A stretch of DNA of 64,000 nt. It comes from Herbiconiux flava (GTDB lineage Bacteria; Actinomycetota; Actinomycetes; Actinomycetales; Microbacteriaceae). Positions 43,696-51,974 of this stretch are shown here, piece after piece (within the stretch, counting starts at the first letter, position 1; every line of letters starts with the position of its first letter). The stretch is from positions 744,001-808,000 of the forward strand of contig NZ_JACCBM010000001.1 of assembly GCF_013409865.1 (NCBI RefSeq), given 5' to 3'. Both the position numbers and the translations under genes were made by a program. The notes under the pieces were generated by a model. It searched no databases. It had not been told where the DNA came from and saw only the letters and a list, made by a program, of their open reading frames with translations.

Positions 43696-45108
43696 TCAGG
43701 CCGGGGGCATGTCCGCGAAGCGGGAGAAGTGGCCGTGGAAGCCGACCGTGATGGTGGCGGTGGGGCCGTTGCGGTGCTTGGCGACGATGAAGTCGGCCTC
43801 GCCGGCGCGGGGGTTGTCCTTCTCGTAGGCGCCCTCGCGGTGCAGCAGGATGACCATGTCGGCGTCCTGCTCCAGTGAGCCCGACTCGCGGAGGTCGGAG
43901 ATGGCCGGCTTCTTGTCGGCGCGCTGCTCGGGGCCACGGTTGAGCTGGGAGAGCGCGATGACCGGCACCTGCAGCTCCTTGGCCATCAGCTTCAGGGCCC
44001 GGGAGAACTCCGAGACCTCCTGCTGGCGGCTCTCGACCTTCTTGCCGCTCGTCATGAGCTGCAGGTAGTCGATGACGACCAGCTTGAGGCCGACCTTCTG
44101 TTTCAGCCGGCGGCACTTCGCGCGGATCTCGACGAGGGTCATGTTCGGGCTGTCGTCGATGTAGAACGGCGCGTCGTTGATGCGGCCGCGGGTCGAGGCC
44201 AGTGTCGTCCAGTCCCGGCCCTCGATGCGGCCCTTGCGCATGCTCTGCAGGGGAACGGAGGCCTCGGCCGAGAGCAGGCGCATGGCGATCTCGGAGCGGC
44301 CCATCTCGAGCGAGAAGAAGATCGACGGCATGTCGTTCTTGATCGAGGCGGCGCGGCAGAAGTCGAGCGCGAGCGTCGACTTGCCGAGCGCGGGGCGGGC
44401 GGCAACGATGATCATCTGGCCCGGGTGGAAGCCGTTCGTGAGGTTGTCGAGGTCGGCGAAGCCGGTGGGCACACCGGTCATCGAGCCGTCTTTGCCCGCG
44501 GCCGCCTCGATCTCGTCGATGGCCGCCGTGACCGCGACGGTGAGCGGCACGTAGTCTTCCGCCTCGACGCCGCCGTTGACCGCGTAGACCTCGGCCTGGG
44601 CGTTGTTGACGAGGTCGGTGACCTCGCCCTCGCTGGCGTAGCCCATCTGAACGATGCGGGTGCCGGCCTCGACGAGGCGGCGCAGCACGGCCTTCTCGGA
44701 GACGATCTGGGCGTAGTAGCCGGCGTTGGCGGCCGTGGGCACCAGGCCGGTGAGCGTGTGCAGGTAGTCGGCTCCGCCGGCCCGGCTCAGCTCGCCGCTC
44801 TTGGTGAGCTCGTCGGTGACCGCGATGACGTCGGTGGGCTCGCCGTGGGAGTAGAGGTTGAGGATCGCATCGAAGATGACCTCGTGCTTGGGGATGTAGA
44901 AGTCGACGGCCCGCATGACCTCGACCACGTCGGCCACGGCGTCCTTCGACAGCAGCATGCCGCCGAGCGCGCTCTGCTCGGCGAGCAGGTCGTGCGGCGG
45001 GGTGCGGTCGCCGGCGCGGGGTGCGCCCTGGCGCTCTTCACCCGCGAGACCGAGATGGGCGATCGACAAGGTCTGCTCCGCTTCTGCCGCCGGGGCGGCT
45101 CTGTTCAC
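43696..45108 (-). CDS. dnaB: Replicative DNA helicase
   Basis: A 470-residue hexameric replicative helicase. The N-terminal primase-interacting domain starts near PHDLLAEQSALGGMLLSKDA. The RecA-like domain has Walker A ARPALGKST, Walker B LKLVVIDYLQLM and the DNA-binding loop GSLEQDADMVILLHRE. No intein interrupts it. The start is GTG 45108; there is no good ATG nearby and an in-frame stop lies just upstream. It is intact, while a fragment of the same region lies decayed 2.5 kb away. Confidence 0.95.
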   Translation of the reverse strand: MNRAAPAAEAEQTLSIAHLGLAGEERQGAPRAGDRTPPHDLLAEQSALGGMLLSKDAVADVVEVMRAVDFYIPKHEVIFDAILNLYSHGEPTDVIAVTDELTKSGELSRAGGADYLHTLTGLVPTAANAGYYAQIVSEKAVLRRLVEAGTRIVQMGYASEGEVTDLVNNAQAEVYAVNGGVEAEDYVPLTVAVTAAIDEIEAAAGKDGSMTGVPTGFADLDNLTNGFHPGQMIIVAARPALGKSTLALDFCRAASIKNDMPSIFFSLEMGRSEIAMRLLSAEASVPLQSMRKGRIEGRDWTTLASTRGRINDAPFYIDDSPNMTLVEIRAKCRRLKQKVGLKLVVIDYLQLMTSGKKVESRQQEVSEFSRALKLMAKELQVPVIALSQLNRGPEQRADKKPAISDLRESGSLEQDADMVILLHREGAYEKDNPRAGEADFIVAKHRNGPTATITVGFHGHFSRFADMPPA

Positions 45109-45192
45109 TTCTAGCGCCCACCACCGACATCGGCGGTGGTGAGGGGCGCCGGCCCAGACTACGAACGGGCCCTTTGCACAATCAAACCGGCC

Positions 45193-45201
45193 TGTGGATA
45201 A
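45193..45201 (-). promoter_or_regulatory. DnaA box upstream of dnaB
   Basis: TGTGGATAA is the exact complement of the DnaA consensus TTATCCACA. The 355-base gap between dnaB and rplI also has the heptamer CTGTGGA three times (near 45192, 45204 and 45260) and two GTGTGCAC octamers (near 45237-45255). It may tie dnaB expression to DnaA. A lone box can occur by chance. Confidence 0.5.
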
Positions 45202-45413
45202 GTCTGTGGAGGATCTGCGCGAAACGCCGACGCCTGTGTGCACAAGGTGTGCACTTCCCTGTGGAGAGTCCGAGCATCCTGAGGGGCAAATGTGGCTTGA
45301 CCGGGAGTTTCGACATTCCACAGAGTGTGGGTTCGCAGATCCTTCGACCGACACTTGAACCTTCCCCGACACGCCGGTTCCTGTGTACAGATCTGGGGAG
45401 AATCCGGGCATGG

Positions 45414-45452
45414 AAAAGGGGTGTCAGAGCCCGGAAGCTCGTGACACCCCTT
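45414..45452 (-). terminator. Terminator of the rpsF-ssb-rpsR-rplI operon
   Basis: AAGGGGTGTC pairs with GACACCCCTT (10 bp) with an inner GAGC/GCTC stem. Read on the minus strand it ends CCCCTTTTCC, 11 bases beyond the rplI stop. Confidence 0.8.
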
Positions 45453-45463
45453 CTCGGGTACGG

Positions 45464-45916
45464 CTACTTGGCCGCGACCACCTGGAGCGAGATCGTCGCC
45501 GAGAGGTCATCGCGCAGACGCACGGTCGCCTCGTGGTTGCCCGTCGCCTTGATGGCGTTCGGGATCTCGATCTTGCGCTTGTCGAGCGAGCCGATGCCGG
45601 CCTCCTGCACCGCGTCGGCGATGTCGGAGGTCTTCACCGAGCCGAACAGACGTCCGCCCTGGCCCGCCTTGACGGTGAGCTTGACGACGGCGTTCTCGAG
45701 CGACTGCTTGAGGTGCTGCGCCTCTTCGATGGTGGCGAGCTCGCGAGCGGAGCGGGCAGCCTTGATCTGCTCGACCTGCTTCTCGCCGCCACGGCTCCAC
45801 GACACCGCGAAGCCCTTGGGGATGAGGTAGTTACGGGCGAAGCCGTTCTTGACCTCGACGACGTCGCCGGCAGAACCGAGACCGGTCACCTCGTGGGTGA
45901 GAATGAGTTTCGACAT
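45464..45916 (-). CDS. rplI: 50S ribosomal protein L9
   Basis: A 150-residue L9. The N-terminal rRNA-binding domain ([24 protein letters not shown]) is joined by a long helix to the C-terminal domain ([15 protein letters not shown]). Last gene of the rpsF operon, with a strong hairpin after it. Confidence 0.97.
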   Translation of the reverse strand: MSKLILTHEVTGLGSAGDVVEVKNGFARNYLIPKGFAVSWSRGGEKQVEQIKAARSARELATIEEAQHLKQSLENAVVKLTVKAGQGGRLFGSVKTSDIADAVQEAGIGSLDKRKIEIPNAIKATGNHEATVRLRDDLSATISLQVVAAK

Positions 45917-45927
45917 GCTGCTGCTCC

Positions 45928-46191
45928 TTAACGGCCTGAGCCGGCGTAGGGCAGAAGTGCCATCTCGCGGGCGTTCTTGACGGCACGGGCGATGAGGCGC
46001 TGCTCCTGGACGGAGACTCCCGTGATACGGCGGGCGCGGATCTTTCCACGCTCCGAGATGAACTTGCGAAGGGTCGCGACGTCTTTGTAGTCGATGACTC
46101 CGACGCGGATGGACTTCGCCGGGGCCGCGTTCTTCGCGCCCTTGGCGCCGCGGAGCGGCTTGCGGCGGTCGCCGCTTGACTTTCCAGCCAT
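45928..46191 (-). CDS. rpsR: 30S ribosomal protein S18
   Basis: An 87-residue S18. [25 protein letters not shown] is the conserved core. It has no cysteines, matching the zinc-free S14, L28 and L33 elsewhere in the window. Sits between ssb and rplI. Confidence 0.96.
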   Translation of the reverse strand: MAGKSSGDRRKPLRGAKGAKNAAPAKSIRVGVIDYKDVATLRKFISERGKIRARRITGVSVQEQRLIARAVKNAREMALLPYAGSGR

Positions 46192-46221
46192 GGTTGATTC
46201 CTGTTCTGAAAGAAGAGAAGT

Positions 46222-46761
46222 TTAGAAGGGGGTGTCGTCGGCGTAGCTGCCGGGCGTGTTCCAGACGTCGTTCCCGCCGCCTCCGTTGGAGGAGGAGGTC
46301 GAGGGGGCGCTGGCCGCCCAGGGCTCCTCGACGGCCGACTGGCCGCCGCGCTGACCGCCACCGTTGAAGCTCCCGCCGCCGCCACCGGCACCGCCGCTGG
46401 AGGCACGGGTCACCTGAGCGGTGGCGTAGCGGAGCGAGGGACCGATCTCGTCGACCTCGAGCTCGATCGAGGTGCGCTTCTCGCCCTCTTTCGTCTCGTA
46501 GGAGCGCTGACGCAGGCGACCGGTCGCGACGACGCGGCTGCCCTTCGTGAGCGACCCGGCGACGTGCTCGGCGAACTCACGCCAGACCGACGCCCGGAGG
46601 AACAGCGCTTCGCCGTCCTTCCAGTCGTTCGACGCGCGGTCGAAGGTGCGAGGCGTCGAGGCGATCGTGAAGTTCGCGACCGCGAGCCCGTTCTGCGTGT
46701 AGCGCAGCTCAGGATCGGCGGTGAGGTTGCCCACCACGGTGATGACGGTTTCGCCGGCCAT
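46222..46761 (-). CDS. ssb: Single-stranded DNA-binding protein
   Basis: A 179-residue SSB. The OB fold covers about residues 1-115 ([23 protein letters not shown]). A Gly/Ser-rich disordered linker follows, and the acidic tip DDTPF is the protein-interaction tail. Placement between rpsF and rpsR is the usual bacterial order. Confidence 0.96.
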   Translation of the reverse strand: MAGETVITVVGNLTADPELRYTQNGLAVANFTIASTPRTFDRASNDWKDGEALFLRASVWREFAEHVAGSLTKGSRVVATGRLRQRSYETKEGEKRTSIELEVDEIGPSLRYATAQVTRASSGGAGGGGGSFNGGGQRGGQSAVEEPWAASAPSTSSSNGGGGNDVWNTPGSYADDTPF

Positions 46762-46767
46762 GACGGA

Positions 46768-47160
46768 CTACTCGCCGGCCTCGGCCTTGACGGCGGGCTT
46801 CGCGGGAGCGGCAGCCTTGCGGGCGGCCTTCTCTGCGGCCAGCTTCGACGCGGCGGCGACCTGGGCCATGCCCTCTTCGGCCCGCAGCACCTTGGTGCGC
46901 ATGACGGCCTCGGACAGCTTCAGCTGACGGTCGAGCTCCTTGGTCGCGTCGGCCGACGCGGTCAGGTTGACGACGGCGTAGATGCCTTCGGACTTCTTGT
47001 TGATCTCGTAGGCCAGGCGACGGCGGCCCCAGATGTCGACCTTGTCCACGGTGCCACCATCCGTGCGGATGACGTTGAGGAACTTGTCGAGGCTCGGTGC
47101 CACGGTGCGCTCGTCGATCTCGGGATCGAGGATGACCATGAGTTCGTACTGATGCGTCAC
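46768..47160 (-). CDS. rpsF: 30S ribosomal protein S6
   Basis: A 130-residue S6. [16 protein letters not shown] opens the fold and [21 protein letters not shown] is the conserved middle. The C-terminus is extended by an Ala/Lys-rich tail after about residue 100. First gene of the operon, 6 bases before ssb and divergent from the mycothiol gene. Confidence 0.96.
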   Translation of the reverse strand: MTHQYELMVILDPEIDERTVAPSLDKFLNVIRTDGGTVDKVDIWGRRRLAYEINKKSEGIYAVVNLTASADATKELDRQLKLSEAVMRTKVLRAEEGMAQVAAASKLAAEKAARKAAAPAKPAVKAEAGE

Positions 47161-47318
47161 AAACCCACCTCCTTCGGACTAGAACGGCCACAGAATCTCT
47201 GTGACAGGAGGGTTATGCATCTGTCTCGCACCCGCGTGGAGAGTTCCACTGGGCGCAGGACAACTTCCACACCCTACCAGAAGCACCCATCCGAGCGCTC
47301 CTGTGTCAGGGTCGGACG

Positions 47319-49226
47319 GTGGAAGAAAACCGCCGCATCGCCTTGGTATCGCTGCACACCTCCCCGCTCGACGCTCCGGGCACCGGCGACGCGGGCGGCA
47401 TGAACGTGGTGGTCGTCGGTCTCGCCGACGCCCTCACCGCCGCCGGCCACGACGTCGAGCTGCTCACCCGTGCCCGATCAGCGGCCGAGACCGAGGGCCG
47501 CACGGCGGGCGGCACACTCGTGCGCTTCCTCGAGGCAGGGCCCCGCGCATCCGTCGCCAAGGGCGAGCTGCCGGCGCATCTCGGCCAGTTCGGCGAGCGG
47601 ATGCGCGAGCTCGAGCCCTTCGACCTCGTGCACTCCCACTACTGGCTCTCGGGCGCCGCCGCCCTGCCGGTCGCCGAGGAGTGGGGCGTGCCGCACGTGC
47701 AGAGCCTGCACACCGTCGCCGCCCTGAAGAACGCGCACCTCGCGCCCGGCGATCGACCCGAACCGGCGTCGCGCGTGGCTGCAGAGCGGATGCTCGTGCA
47801 CGCCTCCGAGCTCACCCTCGCCCTGAGCGCCGCCGAGCGCGCGGCGGTGCTCGACGCCTACGCTCCGCCCGGCGAGCGGGTGCGCGTGCTCGCGCCGGGT
47901 GCGGACACCTCCCTCTTCCACCCTGGGACGGCGGCCCCCGCCGCCCGCCCCACCCTGCTCGTGCTGGCGCGCATCCAGCCGCTGAAGGGCGTCGATCTGG
48001 TGGTCGAAACACTCGCCCTGCTCCCCGCACCGCGCCCGCGCCTCGTGATCGCGGGCGGAATCAGCCCCGGCCACGACGACTACGCGGCGACGCTGCGGCG
48101 GCGGGTGCACGAGCTGGGGCTCGACGACGACGTGACCTTCCTGCCGGCGCAGACGCGGCCCGAGGCGGCCGAGCTGCTGCGCGAGGCGACCCTGCTGCTC
48201 GTCCCCTCCTTTTCGGAGACCTTCGGGCTGGTCGCGCTGGAAGCCGCGGCGAGCGGGACGCCGGTCGTCACCACGGGCGCCGGGGGACTGGCCGAATCGG
48301 TGGTCGACGGTGTCAGCGGCGTGCACGTAGGCAGCCGCCGGCCCGAGGACTGGGCCGAGGCGCTCGGCCGTCTTCTGTCAGACGAGGCGCGGCTCGGGAG
48401 GCTCGGGGCGACAGCGCTGCAGCACGGCCGGGCACGGGACTGGGCGGCCGTCGCCACCGAGCTGCTGGTCGAGGTCGAGGTCGATTCGCTCGAGCCCGAC
48501 CCGACCGCCGTGTTCGGCGACCGACCGCTCTTCCTGCACGCCCACCCCGACGACGAGTCGATCTCCACCGGCGGAACCCTCGCCGCCCTCGTGGCGGCCG
48601 GCCGCCACCCCGTGCTCCTCACCGGCACCCGCGGCGAGCGCGGGGAGGTCGTACCCGGCGAGCTGCACCACCTCGAGGGCACGCCGGAGCTGGCACCGCA
48701 CCGTGAGGGCGAGCTGGAGCGAGCGCTGCTGGAGCTCGGCGGAGTGCCGCAAGCCTTCCTCGGCACGTATTCCGATTCGGGCATGGAGTGGGGGGACGAC
48801 GGCTTCGCCCGGGCCGCCGACGACGCTCCGGCTGCGGCGCTGAGCCTGGCCCCCCTCGAGACGGTCGTCGACGCCGTGATCACCGGCGCCGAGAGGCTGG
48901 CCGGGGGCGCGCCGACGAGCGTCGTCAGCTACGACGGGCTGGGCGGGTACGGGCATCCGGATCATGTGCGCATGCACGACGCCGCACGCGAGGTCGCGCG
49001 CCACTACGGCGTGCCGTTCTTCGCGATCGTCGAACCGCGGGTCGACGGCTCCGCGATCGCCGACATCGCCGTCCCGCTGCGCGGGGTGTCCCTTCGCCGG
49101 AAGGTGGCCGCGATGGCCGCCCACGCGACGCAGCTCACCGTCGCCGGAGATCCGCCGCGCTTCACCCTGAGCGGTGGCCAGACCCACGAGGTCGCCGACG
49201 TGGAGCGGTACCGGTTCGTCGGCTGA
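47319..49226 (+). CDS. MshA-MshB fusion: mycothiol glycosyltransferase plus deacetylase
   Basis: A single 635-residue chain. Residues 1-385 are a GT4 glycosyltransferase with MshA features: GDAGGMNVVVVGLADALTA, FDLVHSHYWLSG, Lys223 and the Glu pair in SFSETFGLVALEA (300, 308). Residues 400-635 are a PIG-L/LmbE deacetylase with MshB features: AHPDDE (408-413), RGERGEV, YSDSGM and GGYGHPDHVRMH. Together they would attach GlcNAc to inositol phosphate and deacetylate the sugar; the phosphatase step between them is elsewhere. The two parts are usually separate genes. Start GTG 47319. The next gene is ino1, which makes the acceptor. Confidence 0.87.
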   Translation: MEENRRIALVSLHTSPLDAPGTGDAGGMNVVVVGLADALTAAGHDVELLTRARSAAETEGRTAGGTLVRFLEAGPRASVAKGELPAHLGQFGERMRELEPFDLVHSHYWLSGAAALPVAEEWGVPHVQSLHTVAALKNAHLAPGDRPEPASRVAAERMLVHASELTLALSAAERAAVLDAYAPPGERVRVLAPGADTSLFHPGTAAPAARPTLLVLARIQPLKGVDLVVETLALLPAPRPRLVIAGGISPGHDDYAATLRRRVHELGLDDDVTFLPAQTRPEAAELLREATLLLVPSFSETFGLVALEAAASGTPVVTTGAGGLAESVVDGVSGVHVGSRRPEDWAEALGRLLSDEARLGRLGATALQHGRARDWAAVATELLVEVEVDSLEPDPTAVFGDRPLFLHAHPDDESISTGGTLAALVAAGRHPVLLTGTRGERGEVVPGELHHLEGTPELAPHREGELERALLELGGVPQAFLGTYSDSGMEWGDDGFARAADDAPAAALSLAPLETVVDAVITGAERLAGGAPTSVVSYDGLGGYGHPDHVRMHDAAREVARHYGVPFFAIVEPRVDGSAIADIAVPLRGVSLRRKVAAMAAHATQLTVAGDPPRFTLSGGQTHEVADVERYRFVG

Positions 49227-49324
49227 CGGGCGGCCCGGTGCGCTGCGGGGCCCCGCGCATCCGTCACTCAGCTGATCAGGCATAGGATCGTGGAGTTTTG
49301 ACACAACGGAAAAGGGCTGACGGA

Positions 49325-50404
49325 ATGAGCATCAAGGTCGCGATCGCGGGCGTCGGTAACTGCGCGAACTCTCTGATCCAGGGGGTGACGTACTACAAGC
49401 ACGCCGACGAGACCGAGTCGGTGCCCGGCCTGATGCACGTGCGCTTCGGTCAGTACCACGTGGGGGACATCGAGTTCGTGGCGGCGTTCGACGTCGACGC
49501 GGCCAAGGTGGGGGCCGACCTGGCCGACGCCATCTGGGCCAGCGAGAACAACACGCTCAAGTTCGCCGACGTCGCGCCCACCGGTGTCACCGTGCAGCGC
49601 GGACCGACCCTCGACGGGCTCGGCGAGTACTACGTCGAGATGATCGACGAGTCGGAGGCGTCGCCGGTCGACGTCGTGGCCGCCCTCCGCGAGTCGGGCG
49701 CCGACGTGCTCGTCTGCTACCTGCCCGTCGGTTCGGAGGAGGCCGCGAAGTTCTACGCGCAGGCCGCGCTCGATGCGGGCGTGGGCTTCGTGAACGCCAT
49801 CCCCGTGTTCATCGCCTCCGACCCGGAGTGGGCCGCGAAGTTCGTGGCCGCCGGGCTGCCGATCGTCGGCGACGACATCAAGAGCCAGGTCGGCGCGACC
49901 ATCACGCACCGCGTGCTGGCCCGCCTGCTGGAGAGCCGCGGCATCCAGCTCGACCACACGTACCAGCTGAACGTCGGCGGCAACATGGACTTCAAGAACA
50001 TGCTCGAGCGCCGCCGCCTCAACTCGAAGAAGATCTCCAAGACGCAGTCGGTCACCTCGAACATCGACATCGACCTGCCCGCCGGCGACGTGCACATCGG
50101 CCCGAGCGACCACGTGCCGTGGCTCGACGACCGCAAGTTCGCCTTCGTGCGCCTCGAGGGCCACGGCTTCGGCGGCGCCCCGATGAGCCTGGAGTACAAG
50201 CTCGAGGTGTGGGACTCACCCAACTCGGCCGGCGTCATCATCGACGCCGTGCGCGCCGCGAAGGTGGCGCTGGATGCCGGCCTCGGCGGCCCGGTCGAGC
50301 CCGCTGCCGCCTACTTCATGAAGTCGCCGCCGGTGCAGATGCCCGACGACGTGGCGCGCGCCGAGCTCGAGGCGTTCATCGCGAAGAACACGCCGGCTTC
50401 TTAG
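49325..50404 (+). CDS. ino1: Inositol-3-phosphate synthase
   Basis: A 359-residue NAD-dependent cyclase of the short prokaryotic type. [17 protein letters not shown] is the NAD-binding motif, and [25 protein letters not shown] is the strongly conserved catalytic region. It converts glucose-6-phosphate to inositol-3-phosphate for mycothiol and phosphatidylinositol. ATG 49325 is chosen over an upstream TTG at 49298. It follows mshA-mshB after 98 bases with its own TAGGAT-like -10. Confidence 0.93.
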   Translation: MSIKVAIAGVGNCANSLIQGVTYYKHADETESVPGLMHVRFGQYHVGDIEFVAAFDVDAAKVGADLADAIWASENNTLKFADVAPTGVTVQRGPTLDGLGEYYVEMIDESEASPVDVVAALRESGADVLVCYLPVGSEEAAKFYAQAALDAGVGFVNAIPVFIASDPEWAAKFVAAGLPIVGDDIKSQVGATITHRVLARLLESRGIQLDHTYQLNVGGNMDFKNMLERRRLNSKKISKTQSVTSNIDIDLPAGDVHIGPSDHVPWLDDRKFAFVRLEGHGFGGAPMSLEYKLEVWDSPNSAGVIIDAVRAAKVALDAGLGGPVEPAAAYFMKSPPVQMPDDVARAELEAFIAKNTPAS

Positions 50405-50410
50405 CGGGAA

Positions 50411-50433
50411 CTGACTGAGCGCAGCTCAGTCAG
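50411..50433. terminator. Bidirectional terminator between ino1 and cca
   Basis: CTGACTGAG-CGCAG-CTCAGTCAG, a perfect 9-bp stem with a 5-base loop, between the convergent stops. It overlaps the last codons of cca. No T-run is seen. Confidence 0.6.
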
Positions 50434-51892
50434 CACTGGCGTCGCGGGATTGCGATGCAATCCCCCTAGCTCCAGCGTGCCACCAGGTCTCGAGCCGGCG
50501 GGTGGCCTCCTCCTCGCCGAGGGGGCCCTCGTCGAGCCGCAGTTCGAGCAGGAACGCCCGCGCCTCGCCGACCTCACGCCCCGGCTTCAGGTTCAGGATG
50601 CGCATGATCTGCTCCCCGTCGAGATCCGGTCGCACCGAGTCGATCTCCTCCTGCGCGGCGAGAGTCGCGATGCGCGCCTCGAGGTCGTCGTAGGCGAAGG
50701 CCAGCTGATCGGCCTTGCGCCGGTTGCGCGTGGTCACGTCGGCGCGGGTCAGGATGTGCAGGCGCTCGAGCTGGTCGCCCGCATCGCGCACGTAGCGTCG
50801 CACGGCGGAGTCGGTCCACGCCCCGTCGGTGTAGCCGAAGAAGCGCAGGTGCAGCTCGATCAGCCGGGACACCGCGGCGATGGTGTCGTTGTCGAAGCGC
50901 AGCGCCCGCAGCCGCTTGCGCGCCAGCTTCGCCCCGACCACGTCGTGGTGGTGGAACGACACCTGCCCGCCCGGCTCGTTGCGCTTGGTCGCGGGCTTGC
51001 CGATGTCATGCAGCAGCGCGGCCAGACGCACCACGAGGTCGGGGGAGGAGAGACGTCCGCGCGACTTCTCGAGGTCGATGGCCTGCTCGAGCACGGTGAG
51101 GCTGTGCTGGTAGACGTCCTTGTGGTGATGGTGCTCGTCGCTCTCGAGCTGCAGCGCGGGCACCTCGGGCAGCACGATCTCGGCGAGGCCGCTCTCGACC
51201 AGCAGCTCGACGCCACGCCTGGGCGCATCCGTCTTCAGCAGCTTCGAGAGCTCGTCGTTCACCCGCTCCACCGAGACGATGCCGATGGAGTCCTTCATCT
51301 CGGTGATCGCGACGGCGGTGTCGACCGCGACCGTGAAGCCGAGCTGCGCGGTGAAGCGGATGGCCCGGAGCATGCGCAGCGGATCGTCGCCGAACGAGAC
51401 CTCGGGGGTGCCCGGCGTGCGGAGCACACCGGCGATGAGGTCCTCCATGCCGCCCGAGGGGTCGATCAGGGTCAGCGACGGAAGGCGCAGCGCCATCGCG
51501 TTCACCGTGAAGTCGCGCCGCAGGAGGTCGCCCTCGAGGGAGTCGCCGAACTCGACGGCGGGCTTCCGGGTGGTGTGGTCGTACTCGTCGGAGCGGTAGG
51601 TCGTGATCTCGACGCTCTCGCCGTCGATCCGGGCGGCGATGGTGCCGAAGGCGCGACCGACGTCCCACTGCGCCTGCGAGATGGGGGTCACGATCGCCAG
51701 GATCTCGTCGGGATGCGCATCCGTCGTGAAGTCGAGGTCGGTGATCGGCCGGCCGAGGAACGCGTCGCGCACCGGCCCGCCGACGAGGGCGAGCTCGTGA
51801 CCGGCGGCACTGAAGGCGGCGGCGAGCTTCGCCACGGGGCCCTCGCCCGCGAGCGTCGCGAGGAATTCCAGGGACTGCTGAACGGACTGCAC
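50426..51892 (-). CDS. cca: CCA tRNA nucleotidyltransferase
   Basis: A 488-residue class II nucleotidyltransferase that adds CCA to tRNA 3' ends. It is needed here because the window's tRNA does not encode CCA. LVGGPVRDAFLGRPITDLDFTT is the active site with its metal Asp pair, and RRDFTVNAMAL and DPLRMLRAIRFTAQLGF follow. A C-terminal HD domain has ALLHDIGKPATK and FHHHD. Start GTG 51892. Confidence 0.94.
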   Translation of the reverse strand: MQSVQQSLEFLATLAGEGPVAKLAAAFSAAGHELALVGGPVRDAFLGRPITDLDFTTDAHPDEILAIVTPISQAQWDVGRAFGTIAARIDGESVEITTYRSDEYDHTTRKPAVEFGDSLEGDLLRRDFTVNAMALRLPSLTLIDPSGGMEDLIAGVLRTPGTPEVSFGDDPLRMLRAIRFTAQLGFTVAVDTAVAITEMKDSIGIVSVERVNDELSKLLKTDAPRRGVELLVESGLAEIVLPEVPALQLESDEHHHHKDVYQHSLTVLEQAIDLEKSRGRLSSPDLVVRLAALLHDIGKPATKRNEPGGQVSFHHHDVVGAKLARKRLRALRFDNDTIAAVSRLIELHLRFFGYTDGAWTDSAVRRYVRDAGDQLERLHILTRADVTTRNRRKADQLAFAYDDLEARIATLAAQEEIDSVRPDLDGEQIMRILNLKPGREVGEARAFLLELRLDEGPLGEEEATRRLETWWHAGARGIASQSRDASAD

Positions 51893-51974
51893 CGAGCCAT
51901 TTTAGCCGCGCGCCCCGCCCGGCCCCGGCGGTTCCCCGATCTCCCAGGCCGATCCTCCTAGAATCGGTCTACGG

